DNA from: Bacillota bacterium
GTDB lineage: Bacteria; Bacillota; Clostridia; Christensenellales; Aristaeellaceae
Reading direction: 5' to 3'
Length of the DNA stretch: 26,943 nucleotides
Assembly: GCA_023460055.1 (NCBI GenBank)
Contig: JAEWRJ010000133.1
Location: 1 to 26,943 of the forward strand
Positions within the stretch are counted from its first letter, which is position 1, and the number at the start of each line of letters is the position of its first letter. This document shows, piece after piece, positions 7,532 through 15,410 of this stretch. Position numbers and translations under genes: made by a program. The notes beneath the pieces are model-generated. The model was not told where the DNA came from. It saw only the letters and a program-made list of their open reading frames with translations, and made no database searches.

Positions 7532-8599
7532 GTGGGAGCTATTACCAACGCGCTTCGGGCTGTGCTCGACTGGATCTATTCGATCGTATCCAATTACGGA
7601 TGGTCCATCGTCATCTTTACGGTGCTCATCAAGGTGGTCTTGATGCCCCTTGATATCAAAAACCGCAAGGGAATGCGGAAGATGGCGCAGATTCAGCCTG
7701 AGCTGAACAAACTGCAAAAGAAATATGCCAACGACAAGCAAAAGCTTCAGCAAAAGCAGCAGGAACTGATGCGCAAAGAGCGTTACAGTCCTTTGTCGGG
7801 CTGCCTGCCCATGCTGGTGCAGATGCCCATCCTGTTTGCCATGTTCGGCGCGATGCGCGCGCTGGCTAACGAGCAGATCGTCGATCAGGTATTCACCTTC
7901 CTCAACGGGCAGGTGCCTCAGTATGAGGGCTGGCTTTGGGTCAAGAACATCTGGATGGCCGATTCCCTGTTCGCTCCCATTACACCCGACCTCAACTCGA
8001 TCAAGATGATCCCGCTGGATGTCTGGCAGAAGGTCCAGCAGACCTTGACACCCGAACAGATCCAGGTGATCATCCAGCACATTGTCAGCGCTGTACCGGA
8101 GTTCTCGGCCGAAATGTTCACCTTTGCCACCAACGACAGCCTTCAGGCGCTTCTGCCCAGCATCAGCGCCGCCCTTTCGCAGATGCCGCAGTACATCGAA
8201 CAGGTAAAGCCGATGGCCGGCTGGGGCAACTTGAACTTCTTCCTGTTTAATGTAACAGTGTTCTTCAATTATAACGGATACCTGATCCTGCCGGTGATGG
8301 CCGGCTTGTCACAGGTGCTGATGACCAAGCTGACCCCCGGCGCTGCCGGCGCGGCCCCCATCCCCACCGGCGATCAGCAGGGCACAGGCGCCGCGCAGGG
8401 TGCCGGCATGGGCAACTTTATGAAATACTTCTTCCCGCTTTTCTCCGTCTACATCACTTTGACCTCCAACGCGGGCTTTGCTCTGTACTGGGTGGTCAGC
8501 AACCTGATGGCTACCGCGATGAGCTACCTGATCGGCAGGCACTTTGACCGTACGGCCAAGCAGGAGGACGAAGCTAAAGGAGCGTTAGCAGCGAAATGA
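7532..8599 (+). CDS. yidC: membrane protein insertase YidC/OxaA
   Basis: This encodes 355 residues from a GTG start with AAGGAGG 11 bases upstream. The YidC core is clear: transmembrane 1 near 22-40 (WSIVIFTVLIKVVLMPL, with Lys34 at the groove position usually held by Arg/Lys), the cytoplasmic coiled hairpin 41-85 rich in Lys and Gln, and GCLPMLVQMPILFAMFGAMR at 90-109. ILPVMAGLSQVLMTKL lies near 250-265, and the last helices end near 345. No lipoprotein signal is seen. Roughly 100 residues (about 145-245) between the second and third core helices are extra relative to the short Bacillus proteins, and would face outside. It inserts membrane proteins alone or with SecYEG. It overlaps jag by four bases. 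Confidence 0.95.
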   Translation: MGAITNALRAVLDWIYSIVSNYGWSIVIFTVLIKVVLMPLDIKNRKGMRKMAQIQPELNKLQKKYANDKQKLQQKQQELMRKERYSPLSGCLPMLVQMPILFAMFGAMRALANEQIVDQVFTFLNGQVPQYEGWLWVKNIWMADSLFAPITPDLNSIKMIPLDVWQKVQQTLTPEQIQVIIQHIVSAVPEFSAEMFTFATNDSLQALLPSISAALSQMPQYIEQVKPMAGWGNLNFFLFNVTVFFNYNGYLILPVMAGLSQVLMTKLTPGAAGAAPIPTGDQQGTGAAQGAGMGNFMKYFFPLFSVYITLTSNAGFALYWVVSNLMATAMSYLIGRHFDRTAKQEDEAKGALAAK

Positions 8600-9603
8600 G
8601 CGCATATGAGTCAACCGGTAAAACTGTTGAAGAAGCTGTCTCCGAAGGCCTGAAAAAGTTAGGGCTGTCCATCGGAGAAGTACAGGTCGACATCCTGGAG
8701 GAAGGATCCAAAGGCCTCTTCGGACTGTTCGGCAGCAAAACGGCCCGCGTGCGGCTGACTGTTAAGGAAGAGGAGCGGAGCGAGACTGTCTTCGCTGACT
8801 CTCTCAGCAGCTATGACGCTGAGCGCAGGGCTCCCAAGAAGGCAGAAAAGCCCGCGGAGCCTGCCAAGGCGGCTCCGCAGGCACCCAGGGAAGTTCCCCA
8901 GGCCCCCAAGACGGAGCGTGCCCCCAAGCCTGACAAACCTCAGAAGCCTGCCCGTCTCAAGATGGACAGCGTTGAACAGGCTCCAAAGGCCGAACGCGGA
9001 CCAAAGCCGGAGCGGATCGAAAAGCCCGCCCGCGCGCCGAAGGCTGAAAAGCCCGCGCTCTCTCGGATGCCTTCCGAGCCGGCTGTGCCGGCCGAGCAAC
9101 GTGATCCCCAAAGCGATGAGGGGAAAGTACAGCTCTTTCTGCAGGAGCTGACGCGCCTGATGGGGCTCGAGATCAGCGTGCATGTGCATACAGATGAAGA
9201 AGGCAATATCCGCGTCAGCATGCAGGGGGATACCCTGGGTATCCTGATCGGCCGCCGTGGCGAGACCCTGGACGCGCTTCAGTACCTGACCAGCCTGCAC
9301 ATCAACCGCGGCAGACAGGAGTACACGCGCGTTACCCTGGACAGCGAGGGCTACCGCGCCAAGCGGGAAGACGCTCTGGTGCGTCTGGCCAATCGCATGG
9401 CCAACCGCGCGCAGCGTACCGGCCGAAAGGTCAGCCTGGAGCCCATGAATCCCTATGAGCGGCGCATTCTCCACAGCGCTCTGCAAGGCCACGAGGGGAT
9501 CAGCACGCACTCGGAAGGTGAGGAGCCTAACCGTCACGTGGTGATCACTGTCAGCCGCGACGCCAAGCCCGTTCAGGGCGGCCAGAGCGATGAAGAAGAA
9601 TAA
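8596..9603 (+). CDS. jag: RNA-binding protein Jag/KhpB
   Basis: This encodes 335 residues. The Jag-N domain spans about 1-56, with the EEGSKGLFGLFG motif at 35-46. A Lys/Pro/Ala-rich linker covers 78-170. The type II KH domain has its RNA loop IGRRGETLDALQYL at 218-231, and the R3H domain has NPYERRILHSALQ at 285-297. KhpB binds many transcripts together with KhpA and affects cell elongation and division in Firmicutes. The start ATG overlaps the yidC stop (ATGA), so the two are probably translationally coupled. The linker contains an imperfect duplicated block (102-120 and 128-146). No strong terminator follows; the next promoter lies 20 bases after the stop. Confidence 0.94.
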   Translation: MSAYESTGKTVEEAVSEGLKKLGLSIGEVQVDILEEGSKGLFGLFGSKTARVRLTVKEEERSETVFADSLSSYDAERRAPKKAEKPAEPAKAAPQAPREVPQAPKTERAPKPDKPQKPARLKMDSVEQAPKAERGPKPERIEKPARAPKAEKPALSRMPSEPAVPAEQRDPQSDEGKVQLFLQELTRLMGLEISVHVHTDEEGNIRVSMQGDTLGILIGRRGETLDALQYLTSLHINRGRQEYTRVTLDSEGYRAKREDALVRLANRMANRAQRTGRKVSLEPMNPYERRILHSALQGHEGISTHSEGEEPNRHVVITVSRDAKPVQGGQSDEEE

Positions 9604-9622
9604 TGCTCCCTTCAAGCGGGCA

Positions 9623-9651
9623 TTGACATTACCGCGGGGGATAGATATAAT
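9623..9651 (+). promoter_or_regulatory. consensus sigma-A promoter of yceD-rpmF
   Basis: TTGACA (9623-9628), 17 bases, TATAAT (9646-9651): a second perfect consensus promoter with the same spacing as that of rpmH. It lies directly after the jag stop codon and 30 bases before the chosen yceD start. Confidence 0.88.
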
Positions 9652-9680
9652 GTTGCGCGTTGACGAATGGGGGTATGGTT

Positions 9681-10208
9681 GTGAAGCTTGACATCTCAGA
9701 GGCTTTGCGACGCCCGGGAGAAACATTTTTCTTCACCCATACGGCGCACATTGAGCCTCAGGATATCATGGGGGAAATCGTCATCTTTGACCCTGTCCGG
9801 ATGGAAGGCAGCATTACGCTCAATGACGGAAAGCTGCACCTGAAGGGCGGACTGGCGACCATAGCGCATGGCACCTGTGCCAAGTGCCTGGAAGCCGCCC
9901 ATTATCCGGTCAATCTCGGCTTCCACGAGATCTTTTCCCGCAAAGGGGAGAGGGATGAGGAAGAAGCGGATGACCTGGATCAGACAGATCGCCTCGCCTA
10001 TGATGGCCCGCAGCTTGCGGTCGATCATCTGGCGTTGACGCTTGTGGTGCTGGAGCTGCCGATGCGCTTCCTGTGCAAGGAAGACTGCGAAGGCTTGCCA
10101 GGTATCACGCAAATGAACCGGGAAGCGGATGCCGACCAAGATGAATTGACGACGCAGCATCCTTTTTCGGCACTGCAGCAATTGCTGAATAAGGATCAGG
10201 AGGTGTAA
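9681..10208 (+). CDS. yceD: YceD/DUF177 family protein, zinc motif incomplete
   Basis: I chose GTG 9681 (175 residues) because it gives MKLDISEALRRPGE, the usual YceD opening, and GGGGGT stands six bases upstream; TTG 9660 and ATG 9675 are in frame but less likely. YceD is linked with 23S rRNA/50S assembly and is regularly encoded just before rpmF, as here (two-base gap). CAKC at 66-69 and ELPMRFLCKEDCEGL at 125-139 are recognisable. The usual continuation, GLCPxCGxNLN, reads GLPGITQMN here, so the last cysteine pair is missing. FSALQQLL near the C-terminus matches the family's terminal helix. The family call is firm; the molecular role is not. Confidence 0.85.
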   Translation: MKLDISEALRRPGETFFFTHTAHIEPQDIMGEIVIFDPVRMEGSITLNDGKLHLKGGLATIAHGTCAKCLEAAHYPVNLGFHEIFSRKGERDEEEADDLDQTDRLAYDGPQLAVDHLALTLVVLELPMRFLCKEDCEGLPGITQMNREADADQDELTTQHPFSALQQLLNKDQEV

Positions 10209-10210
10209 AC

Positions 10211-10399
10211 ATGGCTTTACCAAAGGGGAAAATTTCGCGTGCCCGCGGGCGCAAACGCCGCACGCACTGGAAACTCTCGCTTCCCGCTATCGCGGCTTGC
10301 CCACAGTGCAAGCAGATGAAGCTTGCCCATCGCGTATGCAAGAACTGCGGCTACTACAATGGCGTTGAAGTTCTGAAGGTAGAAGAGGCCAAGGCCTGA
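10211..10399 (+). CDS. rpmF: 50S ribosomal protein L32, zinc-binding type
   Basis: This encodes 62 residues beginning MALPKGKISRARGRKRRTHW, the L32 signature. Cys30, Cys33, Cys43 and Cys46 (CPQC and CKNCG) form a complete zinc ribbon, the C+ form of L32. AGGAGGTG overlaps the last codons of yceD. It forms a two-gene unit with yceD. No terminator separates it from the T-box leader that follows, so some read-through into the valS leader is possible. Confidence 0.97.
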   Translation: MALPKGKISRARGRKRRTHWKLSLPAIAACPQCKQMKLAHRVCKNCGYYNGVEVLKVEEAKA

Positions 10400-10422
10400 T
10401 TCTGACCTGCACACTGCCCCTG

Positions 10423-10634
10423 CGATAAAGAGGAGTAGGCGCAAAAGCTCTAAGAGAAGCCTCCCTTGGCTGTAAGGAGGCCGGGCTGATTTTGCACCGA
10501 AGGTCGCTTTTGAGGGCGCGGCGAAGGCCGCGGGGTTTCGCCCCTTAACGCGTGAATGAGGCAGCCTATGGCTGCGAAGCAAGGTGGTACCACGGCTCGC
10601 CCCGTCCTGCAAACAGGATCGGGGCGGTTTTTTA
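10423..10634 (+). promoter_or_regulatory. T-box riboswitch of valS (tRNA-Val sensing)
   Basis: The conserved T-box AAGGTGGTACCACG lies at 10581-10594 and is followed by a strong terminator. Upstream, AGTA (10434-10437) is the 5' side of the specifier loop. GAA (10499-10501) followed by G and then GTC (10503-10505) is on the 3' side, giving a Val codon followed by a purine as specifier. The T-box TGGT can pair with the ACCA end of tRNA-Val. Uncharged tRNA-Val would stabilise the antiterminator and allow valS transcription. The specifier assignment is by eye; the downstream gene supports it. I found no separate promoter for this leader. Confidence 0.93.
10598..10633 (+). terminator. intrinsic terminator of the T-box leader
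   Basis: CGCCCCGTCCTG (10598-10609) pairs with CAGGATCGGGGCG (10614-10626) around a CAAA loop, with one bulge, and is followed by six T residues. The left arm overlaps the region needed for the T-box antiterminator, as expected for transcriptional control. Confidence 0.93.
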
Positions 10635-10793
10635 TACTAATGAAAACCGTTAAGGCATTCAAAGCGGCGAGAGATTTTGTTTCGGTGCAAGAAGCTCAAG
10701 TGAAGGCGTAGCAGCGCTACGCCGAGCTTGTAGCGACACAGCACCGGGACAAAATAGCCGGCGCGACGATGCGTTAACGGGTTGAGGCTAGTA
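10635..10793. repeat. 159-bp palindromic MITE-like element
   Basis: Two arms of about 78 bases are imperfect inverted copies. Paired blocks are TACTA/TAGTA at the ends, AACCGTTAA/TTAACGGGTT, ATTTTGTTTCGGTGC (10674-10688) with GCACCGGGACAAAAT (10741-10755), AGCTC/GAGCT, and GGCGTAGC/GCTACGCC flanking the three-base centre at 10713-10715. It contains no ORF of its own and is bounded by TA on both sides, like non-autonomous Tc1/IS630-type elements. It lies between the T-box terminator and the valS ribosome binding site, so it is transcribed in the valS leader. Only one copy is in this window. Confidence 0.7.
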
Positions 10794-10817
10794 TTAATTT
10801 ATAACAGGAGGCACACC

Positions 10818-13466
10818 ATGGACAATAAAGAGATTTCTATGGAAAAAACATACGCGCCGCAGGATATAGAGCAGAGCATCTATCAAAGGTGGGAATCCTC
10901 TGGCGCTTTTAAAGCGGAGCGCGTGCCCGGCAAAAAACCCTTTACCATTGTGATGCCGCCCCCAAATATTACCGGACAGCTGCATATGGGGCATGCTATG
11001 GACGGTGTGCTGCAGGACTCGCTGACCCGATACCACCGCATGAAGGGCGATCCGACACTGTGGCTGCCGGGAACCGATCACGCTTCCATCGCCACCGAGG
11101 TGAAGGTGGTGGAGAAGCTGGCGGCTGAGGGAAAGAAAAAAGAAGATATCGGCCGCGAGGAGTTTTTAAAGCATGCCTGGGCCTGGAAAGAAGAATACGG
11201 CGGGCGCATCACCCGGCAGCTGCGCCGCATGGGCGCCAGCTGTGACTGGTCGCGTGAGCGCTTTACCATGGATGAGAAATATTACGATGCCGTGCGCGAG
11301 GTGTTCGTGCGCATGTATGAGAGGGGACTGATCTACCGGGGTGACCGTATCATCAATTGGTGCCCGGTTTGCCGCACAGCGCTGTCTGACGCTGAGGTGG
11401 AGTATGAAGAGCAGGCATCTTTCCTGTGGCACATTCGCTATCCGGCCGCTGACGGCGGGGAAGGGGTCGTGGTGGCGACGACGCGCCCTGAAACCATGCT
11501 GGGCGATACCGGCGTTGCCGTGAACCCGGATGACAAGCGCTATGCCGGCCTGGTCGGGAAATCCGTGATCCTCCCGCTGACCGAGCGGAAGATCCCTGTG
11601 GTGGCCGACAGCTACGTAGACATGTCTTTTGGTACCGGTGCTGTCAAGATGACGCCGGCGCATGATCCCAACGACTTTGAGGTGGCCAAGCGCACCGGCC
11701 TTGAGGTGCTGTGCGTGACAAACCCCGACGGCACCATGAACGAGCATGCGGGTGAGCGCTATGCGGGGCTGACGGAAAGCGCCTGCCGAAAGCTTGTCAT
11801 CGAGGACCTGACCGCGCAGGGCTATCTCGAAAAGACAGAGCCCTATAACCACAATGTGGGCACCTGCTACCGCTGCCACAGCACGGTGGATCCGCTGGTG
11901 AGCCTGCAGTGGTTTGTGAAGATGGAACCCCTGGCGGCGCCCGCGATCACGGCGGTGCGGGAAGGAAAGACCAATTTCGTCCCCGAGCGCTTTTCAAAGA
12001 TCTATTACAACTGTATGGAAAACATCCGCGACTGGTGCATCAGCCGTCAGCTTTGGTGGGGACATCGCATTCCTGCCTGGTACTGCCAGAGCTGCGGTGA
12101 GGTGATCGTCAGCCGTGATACGCCGGATATTTGCCCCTCCTGCCGCAGCGACAGGCTGGAGCAGGATGAGGACGTGCTCGATACCTGGTTCTCATCCGCG
12201 CTGTGGCCCTTTGCCACGCTGGGCTGGCCTGAACAAACAGAGGATCTAAAGTACTTCTATCCGACCAATACACTTGTTACGGGCTACGACATCATCTTCT
12301 TCTGGGTGGCCCGCATGATATTCAGCGGATTGGAGCACATGGATGAAGTGCCCTTTGACACCGTGTTGATTCACGGCCTGGTGCGTGACGCACAGGGGCG
12401 GAAGATGTCAAAATCCGCCGGCAACGGCATAGACCCTCTGGAGGTCATTGACAGCTACGGCGCGGACGCGCTTCGCTTCTCGCTGTGTCAGGGCATCAGC
12501 CCCGGGGCCGATACACGTTTTTCCACTGAGCGCGTGGAAGCCGCGCGTAATTTTGCCAACAAAGTATGGAACGCCGCGCGATTCGTGCTGATGAATCTGG
12601 AGGGCGAAGAGACACTGGAAGGGAAAAGCCTGGGTCTTGCCGATCAATGGATACTGACCCGCGCTCAGGAAGCAGCCAGAGAAGTCGGGGAGCACCTGGA
12701 ACACTGCGATCATGGCCTGGCAGCCGCAAAAATCTATGATTTTGCCTGGGGTGAGTTTTGTGACTGGTACATAGAACTAGCCAAGGCCGATCTGTTCGGA
12801 GACGATATAGAACGCAAACACGCGGTGCGCGCTGTGCTGCAGCATGTTCTGCAGACGCTTCTGAAGCTGCTGCACCCCTTCATGCCCTTCCTGACAGAGG
12901 AAGTCTATCGCTTCCTGCCCGGCCGAGAGCAGGACAGCTGCATGCTCTCCGCCTGGCCCCAGTATGACGAATCGCTCTGCTTCCCGGAGGAGGACAGGCA
13001 GGCGCAAGGGATCATGGACATCATCCGCGCGGTGCGCAACCTGCGCGCGGAACTGAAAGTGCAGCCCGGGCACAAAGCGCGCCTGCTGCTGAGGCCGCAG
13101 ACTGGCTGGATGGCTCCCTTGCAGGGGGCTTCAGCTCATTTCATGCGCCTGGCCTCTGCTTCCTCGGTGGAGTTTCTGAAAGAAGGCCAAACACCTGAGG
13201 GCAAGCTGGTGTCCGCCGTGACGGGCGGCGCTGAGCTGTTTATCCCGCTGGGTGATCTGGTGGACCTTGAAAAGGAGGCTCAGCGCCTGCAAAAGGAATA
13301 TGATAACCTGACGGGTGAAATCGCGCGCGCGCAGGGAAGGCTGAACAATCCCGGATTCATAGCCAAGGCGCCTGAAGCGCTTGTGCTGCAGGATAAACAG
13401 AAGCTTGAAGACAATATCGCCATGCAGAAGACGCTTGAGCAGCGCTTGAACGATCTGAGGAACTGA
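10818..13466 (+). CDS. valS: valyl-tRNA synthetase
   Basis: This encodes 882 residues from ATG 10818, which has ACAGGAGG eight bases upstream; an in-frame TTG at 10782 would read through the end of the palindromic repeat and is unlikely. The class I signatures are PPPNITGQLHMGHAMDG (47-63, HIGH variant HMGH at 56-59) and KMSKSAGNGIDP (529-540). WLPGTDHASIATE and the zinc-type pair of CxxC motifs (WCPVC; CQSCGE...CPSC) fit ValRS, and the last 70 or so residues form the ValRS coiled-coil arm. It charges tRNA-Val and edits Thr-tRNA-Val. Its expression is controlled by the T-box. It is one base from rsmH; folC, a common valS neighbour, is absent. Confidence 0.96.
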   Translation: MDNKEISMEKTYAPQDIEQSIYQRWESSGAFKAERVPGKKPFTIVMPPPNITGQLHMGHAMDGVLQDSLTRYHRMKGDPTLWLPGTDHASIATEVKVVEKLAAEGKKKEDIGREEFLKHAWAWKEEYGGRITRQLRRMGASCDWSRERFTMDEKYYDAVREVFVRMYERGLIYRGDRIINWCPVCRTALSDAEVEYEEQASFLWHIRYPAADGGEGVVVATTRPETMLGDTGVAVNPDDKRYAGLVGKSVILPLTERKIPVVADSYVDMSFGTGAVKMTPAHDPNDFEVAKRTGLEVLCVTNPDGTMNEHAGERYAGLTESACRKLVIEDLTAQGYLEKTEPYNHNVGTCYRCHSTVDPLVSLQWFVKMEPLAAPAITAVREGKTNFVPERFSKIYYNCMENIRDWCISRQLWWGHRIPAWYCQSCGEVIVSRDTPDICPSCRSDRLEQDEDVLDTWFSSALWPFATLGWPEQTEDLKYFYPTNTLVTGYDIIFFWVARMIFSGLEHMDEVPFDTVLIHGLVRDAQGRKMSKSAGNGIDPLEVIDSYGADALRFSLCQGISPGADTRFSTERVEAARNFANKVWNAARFVLMNLEGEETLEGKSLGLADQWILTRAQEAAREVGEHLEHCDHGLAAAKIYDFAWGEFCDWYIELAKADLFGDDIERKHAVRAVLQHVLQTLLKLLHPFMPFLTEEVYRFLPGREQDSCMLSAWPQYDESLCFPEEDRQAQGIMDIIRAVRNLRAELKVQPGHKARLLLRPQTGWMAPLQGASAHFMRLASASSVEFLKEGQTPEGKLVSAVTGGAELFIPLGDLVDLEKEAQRLQKEYDNLTGEIARAQGRLNNPGFIAKAPEALVLQDKQKLEDNIAMQKTLEQRLNDLRN

Positions 13467-13467
13467 G

Positions 13468-14400
13468 ATGGAAACGGGCTTTTCCCATATCCCGGTTATG
13501 CTCTGCGAAGTACTGGAAGGGCTAGCCCCCAGGGCCGGCGGCGTCTATGCCGACGGCACCCTGGGCGGAGGCGGCCACAGCGAAGCGATCCTGCGATTGA
13601 TCGGCGAGACAGGCCAGCTGTACGGCATCGACCGCGACCCGGCTGCGCTGAAGGCCGCGACACAGCGCCTCCGCGCTTATCCGGGCTTCCACCCCATCCA
13701 TGGCAATTTCCATGATGTGAAGGAGCTTCTGGGTGATGTAAAGCTTGATGGAGGGCTGCTTGACCTGGGGGTATCCTCCCATCAGCTTGATACACCCGGG
13801 CGGGGCTTTTCCTATCATGAAGATGCTCCGCTTGATATGCGCATGGATACATCACAGGGCGAGACCGCGGCTGACTGGCTGAACCATACGCCTGAAAAAG
13901 AAATCACCCAGGCGTTCTATGATTACGCGGATGAGCGCTGGGCTGCCCGGATCGCCGCGCTGATTATCGAGATACGCAGGGAACGACCTTTTGAAACGAC
14001 AGGAGATCTTGTGCGGGCAGTCGATCGGGCTATCCCCAAGGCTGTCCGTCAGAAGGATTCGGGCCATCCGGCCAGACGAGCCTTTCAAGCGGTGCGCATC
14101 GCCGTCAATGACGAGCTGGCGCCTCTTGCGGACGCCGTTTACGACTGGATGGATATGCTGAAACCCGGCGGACGCATGTGCGTGATCAGTTTTCATTCCA
14201 TAGAGGATCGCATCATCAAGCGCGCGTTCAATGCCTTGCGCAATCCCTGCACCTGTCCGCCCAAAGCGCCTATCTGCACCTGCCACAAGCAGCCGGTTGT
14301 CAAAGTGCTGTATGGCGGCGCGGTCAAGCCCGGCAAGGAGGAGACGGAGGAGAACAACCGGGCCCGAAGCGCTGTGCTGCGGGTGGCGGAAAAACTGTAG
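13468..14400 (+). CDS. rsmH: 16S rRNA m4C1402 methyltransferase RsmH
   Basis: This encodes 310 residues, a full-length RsmH (MraW). FSHIPVML (5-12) is the usual opening. The SAM-binding loop is DGTLGGGGHSEAIL (29-42), and LDLGVSSHQLDTPGRGFSY and ISFHSIEDRIIK are further family motifs. It adds the N4-methyl group to C1402 of 16S rRNA in the P site, using SAM. Here it lies outside the usual mraZ-rsmH-ftsL-ftsI cell-wall cluster and is coupled to valS (one-base gap) and rsmI. The rsmI ribosome binding site overlaps its stop codon. Confidence 0.95.
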   Translation: METGFSHIPVMLCEVLEGLAPRAGGVYADGTLGGGGHSEAILRLIGETGQLYGIDRDPAALKAATQRLRAYPGFHPIHGNFHDVKELLGDVKLDGGLLDLGVSSHQLDTPGRGFSYHEDAPLDMRMDTSQGETAADWLNHTPEKEITQAFYDYADERWAARIAALIIEIRRERPFETTGDLVRAVDRAIPKAVRQKDSGHPARRAFQAVRIAVNDELAPLADAVYDWMDMLKPGGRMCVISFHSIEDRIIKRAFNALRNPCTCPPKAPICTCHKQPVVKVLYGGAVKPGKEETEENNRARSAVLRVAEKL

Positions 14401-14409
14401 GAGGCGTAT

Positions 14410-15276
14410 ATGCTTTATGTCGTGGCGACCCCCATCGGCAATCTGGGGGATATGAGCCCAAGGGCGGTGGATACACTCAAATCGGTTGATCTGATCGCCG
14501 CGGAAGATACCCGGCATACCATCAAATTGCTCAACCATTTTCAAATTCATACGCCTCTGACCAGTCTGCACGAGCACAATGAGCCAGCAAAGGGACAGAT
14601 GCTGGTGAACAGGATGCTGGATGAGGGTATCAATATGGCGCTGGTGACGGACGCGGGCACGCCCGCCGTTTCTGATCCGGGCGCCGTTTTTGTACAACTG
14701 GCTGCCCGCTCAGGGATAGAAGTGCTGGCGGTACCCGGCCCTTCCGCCGCGATCGCGGCGCTGAGCGTCAGCGGCTTTGAAAGGAAGAGCTTCAGCTTTT
14801 ACGGGTTTCTATCCAGAAAAGCTACGGAACTCCTGGAACAGCTGAAACACATGGCCGGGAAAGATGAAATCGCGATCCTGCATGAATCACCGATGCGGAT
14901 TAAAAAGCTGATGGAGGCGGTGATTGAAGCGCTGGGGGATGTACCGGTGTCGCTCAGCTGTGACATCACCAAGCTGCATGAACTGACACTGCGCGGCAGC
15001 GCGTCGCAGGTGCTTAAAGCGCTTAACTCAAACGATAAGGCTGAAAAAGGCGAGTATGTCCTGGTGCTTGACCTGTTTAGCCTTGAAGGTGTGAAGGAGG
15101 CTGCGCGTGAGGAGTTGGCTCTTGAGGCGCGGCTGCTTCATTGGCTATTGGCGGGTGACGATATGCGCTCCGCCTGCGCCAGGCTGACTGAAGCGGGGGA
15201 ACGCAAGAACGCCGTATATGCCGCGTCCCTCAAATTGAAGGACATGATGCGCGAGGATGTCAGCAACATGCGATAG
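14410..15276 (+). CDS. rsmI: 16S rRNA C1402 2'-O-methyltransferase RsmI
   Basis: This encodes 288 residues of the tetrapyrrole-methylase-like fold. Motifs are VVATPIGNLGDMSPRAV (4-20), AEDTRHT (31-37), ALVTDAGTPAVSDPG (77-91) and VPGPSAAIAALSVSG near 108-122: the RsmI (YraL) pattern. It methylates the ribose of C1402, the same nucleotide whose base is methylated by RsmH, encoded directly upstream. TAGGAGG overlaps the rsmH stop and lies five bases before the ATG. The last 70 residues are less conserved and helix-rich. No clear terminator follows. Confidence 0.94.
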   Translation: MLYVVATPIGNLGDMSPRAVDTLKSVDLIAAEDTRHTIKLLNHFQIHTPLTSLHEHNEPAKGQMLVNRMLDEGINMALVTDAGTPAVSDPGAVFVQLAARSGIEVLAVPGPSAAIAALSVSGFERKSFSFYGFLSRKATELLEQLKHMAGKDEIAILHESPMRIKKLMEAVIEALGDVPVSLSCDITKLHELTLRGSASQVLKALNSNDKAEKGEYVLVLDLFSLEGVKEAAREELALEARLLHWLLAGDDMRSACARLTEAGERKNAVYAASLKLKDMMREDVSNMR

Positions 15277-15301
15277 CGCTCAATATAAATACAAAAAATG
15301 C

Positions 15302-15330
15302 TTCACCCCATAGCAAAAGTGTGATAAAAT
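15302..15330 (+). promoter_or_regulatory. probable promoter of the carboxyltransferase operon
   Basis: TTCACC (15302-15307), 17 bases, TAAAAT (15325-15330). The leader to ATG 15411 is about 80 bases and holds two small hairpins: GAGGT/ACCTC near 15350-15365 and CCGTCTG/CAGGCGG near 15369-15387. No known riboswitch was recognised in it. Confidence 0.5.
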
Positions 15331-15410
15331 AATGATTGTTCATAATGGGGAGGTTTTGATACCTCTGCCCGTCTGATATACAGGCGGAGAGACTTCACAG
15401 GAGGTTGCGC

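Noticed and set aside
9601..9622. Terminator after jag
   Set aside because: The ATGC..GCAT hairpin is short and mismatched, and is followed by the yceD -35 box rather than T residues.
8659..9726. Long minus-strand open frame opposite jag
   Set aside because: It is a shadow of the GC-rich jag frame, has no ribosome binding site, and its translation resembles no protein. The same holds for the other antisense frames in the window.
10782..10817. Upstream in-frame TTG start for valS
   Set aside because: It would begin inside the palindromic repeat, lacks a ribosome binding site and adds residues not expected for ValRS. ATG 10818 has AGGAGG correctly placed.
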